Shown here piece after piece: positions 47,641-60,538 of a stretch of 64,000 bases of DNA; the first letter of the stretch is position 1, and each line of letters opens with the position of its first letter. The notes below the pieces were generated by a model that saw only the letters and a list, made by a program, of their open reading frames with translations, ran no database searches and was not told where the DNA came from. Made by a program: the position numbers and the translations under genes. Source of the stretch: Trifolium pratense (Eukaryota > Streptophyta > Magnoliopsida > Fabales > Fabaceae); contig NC_060059.1 of assembly GCF_020283565.1 (NCBI RefSeq), positions 51,403,157 to 51,467,156 of the forward strand, written 5' to 3'.

Positions 47641-48334
47641 AGGATTATATACCTTCTGAATTATTTTGATCTTAGGGCTTAGATTCACCCAAGATGCTGT
47701 TAATTATTAATTTATATTTTATGTTGTTTTTAATTAATTTCAATTAGAGCACACATGTTTAACTAGGTTCTTGTATGAGATTTGGTTAAGATTGAATCTT
47801 AGGGTTATTGGGAGTTTTGTTGTCTTTGTTATGCATTTGAAATTGTAGTCGTGTTGCATTATGTATTATTCAAATAAAGGGCATCTTATTTATTTATATT
47901 TTCATATATCTCCAAAATTTTAATCTATTGAGTATTTGTTATCACACGGGTTCAACTTCTAAGTACGTTATATGTTCCTTATATTCACTACACAATATAC
48001 CGGACTTAGAAGTTGAACTCGTGTGATAACAAATATTCAATAGATTAAAATTTTGGAGATATGAAAATATAAATAAACAAGATGCCCTTTATTTGAATAA
48101 TAGATAATTCAACACGACTACAATTTCAAATACATAACATAGACAACAAAACCTTCCAATAACCCTAAAATCCAATATTAACCAAATCACATAAATGAAA
48201 CTAGTTAAATATGTGTGCTATAATTGGAATTAACTAAAAAATAAAAGTGAAAAGTGAAAATATAAGTTAATAGTTAAGGGAAGGTGGATCTAAGACCTTA
48301 GATCAAAATAATCCAAAGGGTGCATATCCTCCTC
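47641..48334. repeat. Long inverted repeat with about 330-bp arms (copy B)
   Basis: Same hairpin as 37441-38092 but with fuller arms: the left arm extends through TATCACACGGGTTCAACTTC (to about 47966) and the right begins ACTTAGAAGTTGAACTCGTG (about 48003). The loop is about 38 bp. Copy A has lost the end of its left arm. Confidence 0.88.
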
Positions 48335-48436
48335 CTCTTGCTCTCATATTGTAGAAACCAATTACACACGAGGTTACAACATTGGGTTTTGAAATAATTG
48401 TGTCAGAAACATTTGAGGTTGCACGACGCCTTTGTT

Positions 48437-48640
48437 TTAAGGTGGGAATAATGAGAGATAACAACCTCTAACTATATTAACATTGGAGTGGTCAAAGAAA
48501 AATAATTTCTCACCGGATGAAAACACAATGAGAGCAACTTCTGCACCATAAAGAGTGCAAAGCTCACTAGCTTTCTTGAAGAGCCTGCTATGGTGCTTCA
48601 GGAAATTCAATTTTCCTTCCGTTTGACATGGATGAAACAC
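48437..48640 (-). pseudogene. Type I MADS-box fragment (AGL62-like), copy B
   Basis: Contains [40 protein letters not shown] and [18 protein letters not shown]. It differs from copy A at several positions (H for R, A for T, Y for C, E for K); at some the B residue is closer to functional type I MADS domains and at others the A residue is, so both are decaying independently. Confidence 0.8.
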
Positions 48641-48842
48641 AAAAAGAGAGAAGCGAGAACAAACAGGTGGTTATGTTTGTGACTTTAGAGTAAGAAATGA
48701 CACATTGAAATAAGGTCCGAAGAGGTAATTTTATAGTCTAGTTTTATGTGTATATTCTCACCCATTTCAAGACGTGGTTTAGCACACGTGTGGATGTCTT
48801 TTTTTAAAATGATTCACCTTTTTCCTACATTTTAAAATATTT

Positions 48843-48877
48843 TCTAAATCTGGTTCAAAAAAAAAAAAATCTAAATC
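48843..48877 (+). mobile_element. Tiny oligo(A) insertion with empty site in copy A
   Basis: TCTAAATC at 48843-48850 and 48870-48877 flanks TGGTTC plus 13 A. At the equivalent place in copy A (about 38603-38615) the sequence is simply TTTCTAAATCGGATG, with one TCTAAATC. The insertion therefore arose after the duplication, with an 8-bp target duplication. Confidence 0.8.
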
Positions 48878-49480
48878 GGATGATTTTCATCGAATCTCAT
48901 ATTTCATCGTTTATATGGTATGTAATTCAATGTAAAACAACGACGCTGTTTTGCCAAATTGTATACTGCATCCATCTCTAATTATAAGACCCTTTTACAA
49001 AAATGTTTATCCCTAAATATAAAACTCTTTACAAATTTTTAGATATATTTATAAAAAATGAACATTGAATACATTTAACACAGGGGATAGTTTATGCAGT
49101 TGTTAAAAACAAAAAAGGGGTCAAAGATATGTTTTTTTTTTACTAATAAAAGGTGTCAAAGATTTGTTTATTTTTTTAACGTAAAAAAAAAAAAAGATTT
49201 GTTTATTTTTTGACTAATAAAAGGTGTCAAAGTTGTTATTCAATATATCAATTTTCACTTTTCTAAAAAAATAAAATCCTTTTATCATTGATGAAAAAAT
49301 CAGGTCCAAATCTATAAATCAGTCATTTGCAAAAATCATTTTTTTTACACCATTCTTAAAATGTATGAACTATTCTTAAATATAAAGCAAAATATAGGTC
49401 GAAAGTCTAAGTACGCCCCGTGTCCATCTTTTGGACAATTAACTGAAGATAAGAAGAAGACAAATAGAAAATTGGGTTTG

Positions 49481-50813
49481 TGATGGTGGCTCTGCAAGTG
49501 CACAAAATCACAACCAAGTAATAAAGTGATAAGTTATCGTTCTCCACAGGGATTGTGCCAAAATTACTAGTTTCGCTTAAGAATTTAGAAATTAAAAGTG
49601 TTTTGCATTCGCTTTGTTGGTTTGAAAGAGTTTGGTTTAATAAAAGTAAATAACAATAAAGTAAAGAAGAAGAAAGTAAAGAGCAATAATGATAAAAGAG
49701 TGTGTGAGTAGACACACGAGGTGATTAAGTGTTTCAAATCTCTCCCTTATTCCTGCTTGGTAACTGTCGTTATACTTTTCTTCATTACTAGTTATAATCT
49801 ATCGGATTAATTTCTATTAAAATAAGCCTATTATTACTATTCTTATTTCTATTGCAATATGACTTAGGACTAATCAATGCTTTGATAGGTTTAACCTTCG
49901 TTTCATCGTATCATTACCTTTAACGGGTTCAGCCTCTTAGAGTACGTCCTAACCTTTAGAAGTTCAGTATTTAACAAGTTCTCTACGCCCGCTTGATTAA
50001 CCTAATCATTGCAGAATTTAACTATGTGTGATTCTTAATCCTGCCCCCTTCCTCAGATACTGAATTTAATGGTCTCATGGTTGGTCGAATGTCTTTTTAG
50101 TCTGGCCTATTATTCTGTTGTCACGGATCAGTTAATTTCCTAGGTTCATTCAATAATGTGATCAATATTAAGAATGAAGAATTAAAACAAGACAATTGTA
50201 GAAAATAACTTAATAACAATCAAATATAAACTTTTTCGAACCATAATTACATGTCTCAAGCATTCATAAGGGAGTTCATCTACTCTAATCTAGGAAAAAT
50301 AAATTACAAAGACAATAAAAGAAAATAACCTTATTGGCCTTGGAGTTTTCTGGCCCTCCTTGCCTCCTCCTTAGAGTTCTCCTAACTCTAGAGTGAATAT
50401 TGAATAACTCTCAATATTTCTGAATGAATAATTGTGAAGGAGAATGACTCTATTTATAGTTTTTCAGTTGGATTTGGGCTTTTTCTGCGCTCCATCATAT
50501 CCATCGTGGCCACAATACCGTTCAGAATTGTCTCATCGTGACTACGATGGGTCGTATCATGGCACGATGAAGATTTTATTCAGATTTTCTTGTTTTATTT
50601 CACCGTCTCCATCGTACCACGCCTGCTCTCATCGTGGTTATGATGGTGCACGCTGTTTTTGACGTTTTTGCCCTTTTTTATGTTTTTTCCACTTTTCTTG
50701 TTTCTTGGCCAAGTAACTTCATTTTTCCAGGTATTTGCTAGCTTTTGGTCTTCAATTGCTACTAAAAATATCCTAAAATACTACTAAAAACATCATATAA
50801 TTGACTGTCATCA
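49481..50813. repeat. Solo LTR, family X copy 3 (1333 bp)
   Basis: TGATGGTGGCTCTGCAAGTG to TTGACTGTCATCA, flanked by GTTTG at 49476-49480 and 50814-50818. It shares its insertion site with copy 2, so both descend from one insertion that predates the segmental duplication. Confidence 0.88.
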
Positions 50814-51055
50814 GTTTGTCTAAATCTTCTCCATCATCATCTGGACATCAAATGATTATTCATCTCTAGATATCTATACAGATGATCAGAAAATTAAATC
50901 AACATCTCACTCTATCATCTGGATATAAGAAGACTTTTATCATCCTCTCAAACCAACCTCTACAAATTTATCTTCTATGGAGTACACTACACGTCATCAA
51001 TATTCAAATAGTAGTGCGTGTCTCCTTACAACAGTCAAGAAATGACAGCTCGGAT

Positions 51056-51815
<760 letters not shown>

Positions 51816-52153
51816 GGAAACTACTTGTCTCCTCATATCACCTCTTTGCAAAATCAAACAATAGGGGCAAATCAATAAATGTGAAACCGGTGGTGGATAA
51901 GCGCCTGTCAGTCCTTGGTGCTCGACGGCTTCATCAAACCACTGAAGTTATTGAGTATTCAACAAGTTCATTTTTTGTTGTTGCTGACACATGTAAGAAC
52001 TTGATGATCCTGCACAAAAATAAATAGACATTTGTAATGTATATCCCCATCATATAGAAGTCGGGAAATATGGCCCCGTAAAGAGACACTACAAACTTAT
52101 CATAGGGACTTTCAGGACACACATCAGGCTCAAGCTAAACTGTGAATATATGG

Positions 52154-53212
52154 ATTGACAGGAATATTTTTATTTTGATGATTGATAAAAGAAGTCTAAG
52201 AATGACAATGATGCAAAAAGCAAAAAAGATAATCAAGTTTTCAAGAATTTGATTATAGACTTATTGGATTATAATCCATGTATTTTTAGAATCCTTATGT
52301 GAGTAGTATAAATAGCTTTCATCAAAATATATCACACAGTCACAATAATTTTTATTTAAATATGATTTTGCATGAAAATATTTTTGCATGAAATATCATA
52401 ATTTAATTTGGAAATTGCATAATTTTTTCTGACATACAAAATGATTTTAATTAGCATGGTTGGACTTGTTTCATGCGTATATTTCATTTGAAATAAGAAA
52501 GATAATACATTACCTAATTAAGGTTTGCTCAAAAAGCCATTCATTTTGTTTCCATCATATATGAGTGAGCAACGGCTATTTTAATCAAAGCCTTTCACTA
52601 AGTTTCCATTGTTAAGTTTCAACGGCTATTTTATTTCTAAGGCACATTATTCTCTTTTGTCCTATACATATAGGTGCTATGGTAGCTCTTCAAAGAACGA
52701 AATTTTGCATCAAAATACTATTAAAAAACAATACTCATTATTTTCAAACTTGCTAATATATTTTCTTGAGAACTCTTTTTTATACTACATAGTTTACTTG
52801 TTGTACTTATGCTTCAATTTGTTTTATCTACACATATGGTGTAATATATTGTAACTCAATTTATTCTACTTGTGTTGGGTGCGATCTCCCAAGGTTTTTA
52901 AGAGAGGTGATATCTCTTGGTTTAGAAACTCTTGCATAAGGGAGGTGATATCCCATTGTTTGTGTTGAGAGTTCTCAGTTGTAAAGGTTATTAGCTTATC
53001 CTGTTATAAAAGCTTGGTTTACTGAAATCTCAAGGTGTTGTCCTTGAGGACTGGAGTAAACCCTTTGTTTTTTGCCGAACCAGGATAATTTCTTTGTGTT
53101 TTTCATCTTACCCTTTCATCTCTTTTATTTCTCGCTGCAAGTTATTTTTATTTGGTTAAAATATTTTAAGTGCTTATTTTTAATTAGTTTTTTGAGTACA
53201 CAATTCACCCCC
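52154..53212 (+). repeat. Copia-like solo LTR in copy B
   Basis: Starts near TTGACAGGAATATTTTTATT and ends near ACACAATTCACCCCCTCTTG, with AGTATAAATAGC as TATA box at about 52304. It corresponds to 42015-45285 in copy A without the 2.1-kb insert. I recognise the layout as Sirevirus-like but could not verify a target duplication. Confidence 0.5.
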
Positions 53213-54678
53213 TCTTGTGTTGTTTGGAGTCACTTAACTGCATCTCAGGTTGGGCTTCTTGCATCTCATCATCCTCTTGCTCGGGAGTGGATTCTCTCCC
53301 GTGGATAAAAAACTAGAGGAATTAATGTGCAATCTCATCCCTCTATTTCTTTTAATTTAAAATCAATGGCCATGATTAAAACACAAAGTCTAATGTGGGT
53401 CCACTTCTCTTCTCTTTCCTGACCTTTCTTCAACAACACCCAAACCACCCAAATTTTTTTATTTCTGTTATTGCATTCTGCTACATACGAATCTTTAAAA
53501 TCAAAATGTAATTTTCTTCTCTGAATTTTGTTACAAATTCCATAAACATTTTATGTTAAATTTTTACAAACGGTTAATGAAAAACCCAATTTTTGAAAAC
53601 ATACTTGTGCAGAATTTTCATTCAATTAATAAAAACTCAATTTTTACAAGTTTCATAACCTCTCTTATTCTCTATTAAATTTATGTTTGTCTCTGCAATT
53701 GTGATTTTTGGGGGTGATTATGATGGTGATTGAAGAACTGAAAAATGGTTGTTGAAGTTTTGAAGAAGATGGAAGCCTAGGGAGAAGAGACAAAATATGT
53801 TATGCTCTTTGTATTAATCCTAACCATTGATTTCTCACTGAAAGAAATGAAGAGTTGAGATTTATCAACATTATTTTCTCCAGTTTTTGGCCCACGGGAG
53901 ACAATCCATTTTTTTCCCTCTATTGTGATTAAAATTTTATTTATGACGCAGCTACACTATAAAAAACACAGGATCAAGAAATATTTATAAAAAAGTCATA
54001 ATTAGCAAAAAGTAATCAGTAATCACAACATCAACAACATTCACGTTTTAGCGTCTGAACGCAACATAATAGGGTTCATAACATAAAGCGCGAATAGCGT
54101 AAAAAAAAAACATAAAGCGCGAACAAAACCAATTTCAGAAAATAAATAAAAACTAAAAAAAAATTATGTAAATATGAGTAAATGTGCACTAACCTCTTGT
54201 TTGTTTGACTATAATTTTCAATTGTGAAGGGATTTCAACCACAAATGTGAAGAAAACAATGAATTTGATGAGAGTTTTGCGTTTTAGGTTTTTGGAGAAG
54301 TTTTGATTTTTTGTTTTTGTTGGTATTAGTTTTGATTTTTTTTAGATACTAATAAAATGAGGCGGAGGATGATGGGTCATTATAATGCACAGAACTATGA
54401 GCGAACTTGTACTATGTAAAAAACACTTCTATTTGGGGAGCGTGACGAGTTCAAAGTCAAAATAATTTTGTAGTTTGCAATAAGGGTGTGAAATATGTTC
54501 GCTATTTTTATAATTTCACAAAGATGCGTGAGAAAATTTTTAAGAGGCTAAAAAAGATATACTCTTTGTTCAGATCTTCCTATATTTCTATACAGAAAAA
54601 TGTTAAACAAGGTACTAGTTAAGCATATTAATATGAAAATTTTGTCTTGAAATTTGTGAATTAAATTAAAAGTGTAAA
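53213..54678. repeat. Distal part of copy B, no gene recognised
   Basis: Colinear with 45286-46679, with small indels including an extra CATAAAGCGCGAA duplication near 54080-54125 and a GTTTTGATTTTTTG duplication near 54300. Confidence 0.5.
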
Positions 54679-54728
54679 AAGTCATCTTATTAAAAGTGTC
54701 TCGGGACATTGTTTATCATAACCAATAT

Positions 54729-55046
54729 ACTCCCTCCGTCTCATATTATAAGCAAAAAAAAAAAAGTTTTCACACTTATTAAGAAAAGTTGAATATGATA
54801 ATTTGAAGTATGACTGTTTGTGTTTTTCTTGAAATAAGTTTAATTGGAAGATGTAAAAAGAATTTTTATTGATTACGGGGAAAATAAAAGAGAGTAAATT
54901 AAATGCATTTTTGATTAAATTTCACGAGAACAAGTAAAAGTAAATCTTGAAAATGATAAAAATAAATTATTTTTGTTTATAATTTGGGATAAGAAAAACT
55001 AATATTTTTTTCTTATAATATGAGACGTAGTATGAGACGTAGGGAT
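54729..55046. mobile_element. Stowaway-type MITE
   Basis: CTCCCTCCGTCTCATATTAT at left, after TA, is mirrored at right by ATAATATGAGACGTAGTATG and GACGTAGGGAT. The CTCCCTCCG terminus and TA target are typical of Tc1/Mariner Stowaway elements. The right end carries a short duplication of GTATGAGACGTA. Confidence 0.8.
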
Positions 55047-56948
55047 TATATGTCCTCATTTAGATTTTTTATTTTTTTTCCTTTGTCGCTTGTTTTCCTT
55101 TTTTGTGGTTATCTTGGTTTGTATTGGAAATGGATTAAATGCTGTTACTGCGTTGACGCAGTACTCATTTCCAACCGTCCGATCAATATAAGCGGCTGAG
55201 ATTAAACTGTGTTTAAATTACTCTAATCAATCATAGTCGTCCGATTGCTTTTAGACGGCTGAGATTTCTTACTGCGTGTAACTGCGTGAACAGTTACAGC
55301 AGGCAATCCTAATCCGTTTGTATTGTCTTGTTTTCTTCCCTGTTTGTTTTAGTTTGACTTGTATTTTTTGAAAAGGTAGTTGTTTGAATTGCATTAGTTT
55401 GTTCTGTATCGATTTATTTAATTTTTCTATATAGATAGTTTAGCCACTTAATTCTTTTTTTTTTTTTTGAATGAATCGAAAACCTTTTTAAAAAGTCCAA
55501 CTTGAAGATAATACAAGGCTTCATTTTTCTACGGTCATCACCTATAATCTCATTTAATATTAGAGTCTTCTAGACTGTTCTCTTCTTGAAAAATAGTAAC
55601 CATCGATAAGAATTTGTTGTGGTCGCCAGTCAAACACATCGTGCTATATTCCTCTAATTGCAGGACCGTTATTACTTTTCAAACATAATCAATGAAAGAT
55701 GTTTGATATGTTAGATTATATTAATGTAATAATGTGTAGTAGAGTCGAAATGATAAGCACCGAAACTCACACATTTAATATGAGGAATTGAAGTTCGAAC
55801 TCTGTAGTAATGTCTGATTTAACAATTTTGAAATTTCTACTAGAAGTTTGGATGAATTATTGTCAGATTTATTATGTAATATTTAGATGAATTAGATGTC
55901 AAAATTTTTAGAATATATTGTTAATCTTAATTATATGATCATATATATCATATTACGTTTGTTGGGCCAATGTGGAAGAGTGCAAGGTCTTGTGTGGAAT
56001 AGAGATAGCAATCTCTCATCATACACACAAAGACACTCAAGGATTTGAACTAAATGAAAGAACTAATGTAATAATTTGCAGTTAATTAAAACCTTTAATC
56101 TTCAAGATAAAGATTATTATTTGTTCATGTTACAATTTAGGATTAGAAATTGTACATAGTTTACAAATTCAACCATGATAACCTCTCCCAAGTTTTCCCT
56201 TTATTTGAAATTTAATTTACTATGTTGCAAACATATATTTTCTATCTTGTTTTATCCATAGACAATGTGACAAACTTAAGATTTTTTTTTACTCATGACA
56301 AACATATGACTTAAAACTCATGCAACCCAACCGTAAGATCCCAAATTTGTACAAGAGTGAATATGTCTGGTTTAATAATATTGATATTATAGTTAAACAT
56401 TACAGACTTTTGTGGTAATTGAGAGGTGAGTTAAGTCCTACATTTCTTAGAAAAGTTAAAGTTGAATACTTTTCATAAAATTAATGTCTTAAGATTTTGG
56501 GTATAGTACTGTATACATGTGATGTTCAACTTTGTATGGTTGCTCTTAAGTCCAATATGGATGATCTCACGGGCTATCCCCTCACAACTCAACAATAGTA
56601 TCATAGTAGATATATTGACGAAGGTTTCGACCAAATCTTTGTAACGAAAGTTTTGATGATAATAAATATGGTCAAGCGGCGAGTCTCGTTGAATAGTGAC
56701 AACGACATTGCAAGTGATTGAATGATAAAAACAGACTTCTGCTTGAGGGAGAGCATACACTACTGACAGGATTCATAAATCTAATGACTTAAGCTTTTGA
56801 GTAAAAATGTAGTATCCAACTCACTTGTATGATTGATCTTAAGCTAAATGCATATGATTTCTCAAACTATACCTCATGACCCGACACAAACATAATTTGT
56901 TATAATAATTATTTTACAAAGCAACCAAAGATGGACTACTTGATATAC
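55047..56948. other. Intergenic DNA with one MITE at about 55136-55318
   Basis: At 55136-55318, GGATTAAATGCTGTTACTGC and GTTACAGCAGGCAATCC form imperfect ends around CGTCCGAT and CGGCTGAGATT words, a common plant MITE layout. A related element lies at about 57520-57705. The rest is AT-rich; the 95-codon ORF at 56760-56473 (minus) has no family resemblance. No gene is supported. Confidence 0.5.
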
Positions 56949-57195
56949 TCCCCCGTCCCAAATGAGTGAGTTATTTTGACTATATGTACTATTCACATAT
57001 CTTGTTTTGATCCTATTTTTTTACTAATAAATAAAAACAAATATTAGCATATAAGATGTTGGATTTATCCCGATGAGTATTTTCAAAATATCATATTTTT
57101 ATAATTTTTACTATTATACAATTAAAAATATTAATCGTCAAAGTTATACATTGGCATGCGTGACGCAATCAACTGACTCATCGTGGGACTGACAG
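56949..57195. mobile_element. Degenerate Stowaway-type MITE
   Basis: CTCCCCCGTCCCAAATGAGT at left; ACTGACTCATCGTGGGAC at right is a mutated inverse. It lies between the duplicated region and the PUB gene. Confidence 0.6.
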
Positions 57196-57519
57196 TAACA
57201 ATTATATGTAGTACATAATGTAGGCTGTAGGCATTTAGAAACCGATTCAACCTAGTGAAGCCAAACAAATTGATCCAAATTTAATAACCAAAAATTGAAT
57301 AAAGGAAATCAAACAATGAAAGATTGTTTTGTTATCTTAAAATATACTTTTTTTTCCAGAGATATATCACACTTGAGTGACTTGTAACACAAATACAATA
57401 CAAAAACTACTTTCAATAGTACTTCTTCAAAGATCTTAAAAGTTAATTAAAGTAATGAAGATACATGTTATTGCATAATAAATCCCATTAATTTCACCTA
57501 TGCTATGAATTCTAGGGAA

Positions 57520-57705
57520 ATGGATTTGGTGAAGTAACTTGCAGTTACTCACCTGGATCGTCCGATCTGGAATTAATGGACAGACTGATTTTTTCTTGAT
57601 TTTGATGATATGTAATTTTAACTGTTCTATTGATGATCAACGGCTCAGATTAGCTACTGCGAAACACTGCGGCAAATAATTACCGCTAGGAAACCGGATC
57701 CGAAA
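57520..57705. mobile_element. MITE-like repeat at the 3' edge of the PUB gene
   Basis: GCAGTTACTCACCTGG, CGTCCGATC, CAACGGCTCAGATTAG and CGGCAAATAATTACCG are the same kinds of words as in 55136-55318. It ends within a few bases of the PUB stop codon (57707), so it probably provides most of the proximal 3' UTR. Confidence 0.5.
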
Positions 57706-57706
57706 T

Positions 57707-58927
57707 CTAGCTAGCATAGAAAGAAGTTTGAGGAAAGCAAGGAGAATTCTTCCAAACCTCAGAATGAGCCTTAAACATTTGCATAACTTTATCTTTCAAA
57801 TACTTAGCATGATCACCTTGTAACAAAACAAAAAGCTTTTTAACAGTTCCAACTTTTAACATCTCATCCAAAACATTCTTTGTAGCTGAAAATTTAGATA
57901 TCAATGAAAGTATAAAAACACCTCTATCATCCACTGTCATTGAACCCTTCATGATTCTTTCAGTTAACACTGCAATTGAACCTTCATGACTCAAAAACTG
58001 AAATCTACCATTAGCACAAGAACACAAATGAAACAAAATCCCAAATGTTAGTTCTGTGATTCTCTTTTCGTGTGCCGCGGTTAATTCGATCTCTATTAAT
58101 TCGTGAACAACGCCGACTTCAACCATCATTAACCTGTTTCTTCCCAAAGGACAACAACATAGTAAAACATGTAAAGCAGAACACAAACCTTGTTGTGTTA
58201 ATACTCCATGTTTTAAAACATTCACAATCTTTTCGAAAAACTCGGGTTTTAGTCTCTCTAAAAGAATGGAATCACATTTGTTTATGAATCTTTTAAGAAC
58301 TATAACTGCATGAGATTTCACTGCAACAGAGTTTTTTACTTCTGAAGATAAAATCCATGTTAAAGAATCTAATATTTGATCATTTTCAGATAAAAGATTC
58401 TTAACTTCCTCAGTTGGAACCTTAACAAATTGTAAAAAACTAAGAGCTTCTTCAATACCTTCAAGAATTTCACCTTTTTTATAACAATCAACTAAGAACA
58501 TAATCATCGATTTCGGCACACCGTTTTCCAACAAACACTTTCTATTTCTTTCATTCTCAGCAGCAAGTAATTCCAACTGCATTAAACTCTTGAGCTGAAA
58601 TCTTGAATCTGTCATCTCTTTAAGAAGTTTTTGAACATGGGTTTTGTTAAGTGGTGGTTTTGGTGTTGGAATTCTATCAATACCAAATGAAGCATTTTGT
58701 GTACACCAAGATTGAATCAAACGACGAAGTGTATGATTTGGTGTTAAATCAGAATCTAATGGAAGAGGTTGTTTTGTAACAGGACATGTTGTGTTCTTGT
58801 TTCTGAATAACCAATGTTCAATGCTTTCTCTATCATATGTTATACCTGTTATAGCAGTAACAGGATCTTTCATTATTTGAAGAGAGATTGGACATATGAA
58901 ATATTGTGGAACTTCAATTTCATCCAT
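57707..58927 (-). CDS. PUB23-like: U-box E3 ubiquitin ligase, PUB22/PUB23-type (406 aa)
   Basis: Plant U-box proteins with ARM repeats pass ubiquitin from an E2 to targets; PUB22/23/24 dampen pattern-triggered immunity and affect drought responses in Arabidopsis. The ORF is intronless, with ATG at 58927-58925. Residues 6-75 are a complete U-box: VPQYFICPISLQIMKDPVTA, TYDRESIEHWL, CPVTKQPLPLDSDLTPNHTL and RRLIQSWC. The E2-contact Cys12-Pro13-Ile14 and CPVT at 48-51 are intact. Residues about 95-390 are ARM-type helical repeats (LKSLMQLELLAAENERNRKC, SHAVIVLKRFINKCDS, GLCSALHVLLCCCPLGRNRL). The length fits the family (about 410-435 residues), as do single-exon structure and Cys-rich ARM helix. 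Which of PUB22/23/24 is orthologous cannot be settled here. Function in this species is inferred. Confidence 0.95.
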   Translation of the reverse strand: MDEIEVPQYFICPISLQIMKDPVTAITGITYDRESIEHWLFRNKNTTCPVTKQPLPLDSDLTPNHTLRRLIQSWCTQNASFGIDRIPTPKPPLNKTHVQKLLKEMTDSRFQLKSLMQLELLAAENERNRKCLLENGVPKSMIMFLVDCYKKGEILEGIEEALSFLQFVKVPTEEVKNLLSENDQILDSLTWILSSEVKNSVAVKSHAVIVLKRFINKCDSILLERLKPEFFEKIVNVLKHGVLTQQGLCSALHVLLCCCPLGRNRLMMVEVGVVHELIEIELTAAHEKRITELTFGILFHLCSCANGRFQFLSHEGSIAVLTERIMKGSMTVDDRGVFILSLISKFSATKNVLDEMLKVGTVKKLFVLLQGDHAKYLKDKVMQMFKAHSEVWKNSPCFPQTSFYAS

Positions 58928-58928
58928 A

Positions 58929-58975
58929 TGAAATGGGATTTTTTTTTTTTTTTTTGATCTAATGTGAAATGGAAT
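58929..58975 (-). mobile_element. Tiny oligo(A) insertion in the PUB 5' UTR
   Basis: TGAAATGGGAT (58929-58939) and TGAAATGGAAT (58965-58975) flank a T run plus GATCTAATG; on the minus strand this is CATTAGATC with an A tail. It ends two bases from the start codon, so the mRNA leader would carry an A-rich stretch right before AUG. Confidence 0.5.
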
Positions 58976-59005
58976 ATAGTTTGATGAAGAAAAAAATGTG
59001 GAAGT

Positions 59006-59015
59006 TTTTTATATG
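59006..59015 (-). promoter_or_regulatory. TATA box candidate of the PUB gene
   Basis: The minus strand reads ATATAAAAAA about 80-90 bp upstream of the ATG. Confidence 0.6.
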
Positions 59016-59489
59016 AGGTTTTATGATATTAGTCTTTGGTCTATGGTTTGGAAAAGTGTGAATAGTTGATATATTTGAAAATTTGGTACAAGAACGCGGT
59101 TTAATTAATAATAAATTTTATTTTTGGAATTATTATTTGGAGAGAGTGAGATTTTTGGAGAAGGTTCTAGTCTAAGGTCAAAGTATGTAAATGGGACATA
59201 TTTATAAATTAGCCGATTTCCTTTTCAACATATTTACTAGGTAATTTCGACGCTCTACCTTACGATTTTCTCTATTCTCTTTTTTGGTAGAGTTTTTGTC
59301 TTCAGTGAAAATCAAACCACGTACCCTTAGATAAGTATATGTTCAATTCATTCTTATTACCAATTGAGGCAAAAATTCTACTAGAGAAAGGAGTAGAGAA
59401 GATCGTGAGATGACAGTGCCGGTGAGGGGACCCGAACTATTACATCAAAAGTCTAATACGTTAAATGTCATTGCAACTACCAATTCACT
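59016..59489. other. Upstream region of the PUB gene
   Basis: AT-rich promoter-distal DNA with no other feature recognised. Confidence 0.4.
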
Positions 59490-59640
59490 ATAGTTGTAAT
59501 TGACGTTGCACTTGATAACGAGGATCATGATTCAATCCCCCACAACTACGATCGGAATGAGGTTAGAACCACTTAATGCCAGAACTAACACCGAATCATA
59601 TTAGACGGTCCAGTGGGCCAAATACTAGTAGTGAAAAAAA
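59490..59640 (+). mobile_element. SINE fragment, second family
   Basis: GATCATGATTCAATCCCCCA is box-B-like and is followed by CTACGATCGGAATGAGG, ACCACTTAATGCCAGAAC, AGACGGTCCAGTGGGCC and CTAGTAGTG with an A run. I recognise the body as a legume tRNA-derived SINE. The 5' head is not clear. Confidence 0.55.
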
Positions 59641-59739
59641 ATTGAACTATTCTTATTTTGAAACTCTCAATATAATAAATTGAACAAGATGTTATATTAT
59701 ACTATTTGTATTATATACTTGCTCTGATCTTAATTAATT

Positions 59740-59885
59740 ACTCCATCCGGTCGTAAATATAAGAGCAGATCTACTTTTTAGATTCATTGAGAATCTAATA
59801 TATTTGGTCTATATTATAGTATAAATACATTGGATTTTCTTATATCTAAATTTTATAGATTTACTAAATAAAAAGAAAATTTTGT
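59740..59885. mobile_element. Stowaway-type MITE, incomplete
   Basis: TACTCCATCCGGTCGTAAAT at left, with TTGGTCTATATTATAG and AAATACATTGG as in the complete element at 60241-60381. The right terminus is lost. Confidence 0.6.
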
Positions 59886-60240
59886 CTTGAAATTTGTGCA
59901 TTCAATACTTTAAAGTGTAAAATTGAAAGAAAAAAAAAACCTTAAAAGTGTAAAAAAATTGTCTTACCAACATTAATTACTTTTATATTTTATTTTCTAT
60001 TTTGGTATATTTAACAAGTATCTCGGGGAAACTGTTTAGCATAACTTATTAAAATATATATATGGTCAAAATAAATTATATGTTTAGTATATTTTTATAG
60101 TTATTTTAGAACGAAGAAAGTATTTTTTTCTTAATATTAACCATCTAATTTTTAAAATAATAAAGCTCCAATAATTTATCGTGAGCTAAGTAAAATTTGA
60201 TTAAAAATATATAAGTATTCCATCTGTCCCTAAATATATA

Positions 60241-60381
60241 CTCCTTCCGGCCTCATATGTAAGCAAAAATAGCATTTTTGGATTCATTGAAAAAGTGATG
60301 CATTTGGTCTATATTTTAGACTAAATACATCAATTTTCCAATGAATCTAAAAAGACAACTTTTGCTTGAGGCCGGAGGGAG
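60241..60381. mobile_element. Stowaway-type MITE (141 bp)
   Basis: CTCCTTCCGGCCTCATATGT at left and TTGAGGCCGGAGGGAG at right, flanked by TA at 60239-60240 and 60382-60383. The interior folds almost throughout (AATGCATTTGGTCTAT versus ATTTTAGACTAAATACAT). Confidence 0.9.
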
Positions 60382-60538
60382 TAAGACCTAGTTTGACCAC
60401 TACACGTATGTCAATGCACAATTTTAATCACTAATATATTTAATTGTCTATTAGTAAAAATTATAAAACTAATATTATTTGATAAAGTTCATTAGTCACT
60501 TGAGTCCAATTATAAAATAATACGGTCAAAATAAGATA

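Noticed and set aside
56473..56760. 95-codon minus-strand ORF
   Set aside because: No motif, promoter or conserved pattern; AT-rich intergenic DNA.
58072..58287. Plus-strand ORF within the PUB gene
   Set aside because: Antisense shadow of a complete U-box/ARM coding sequence.
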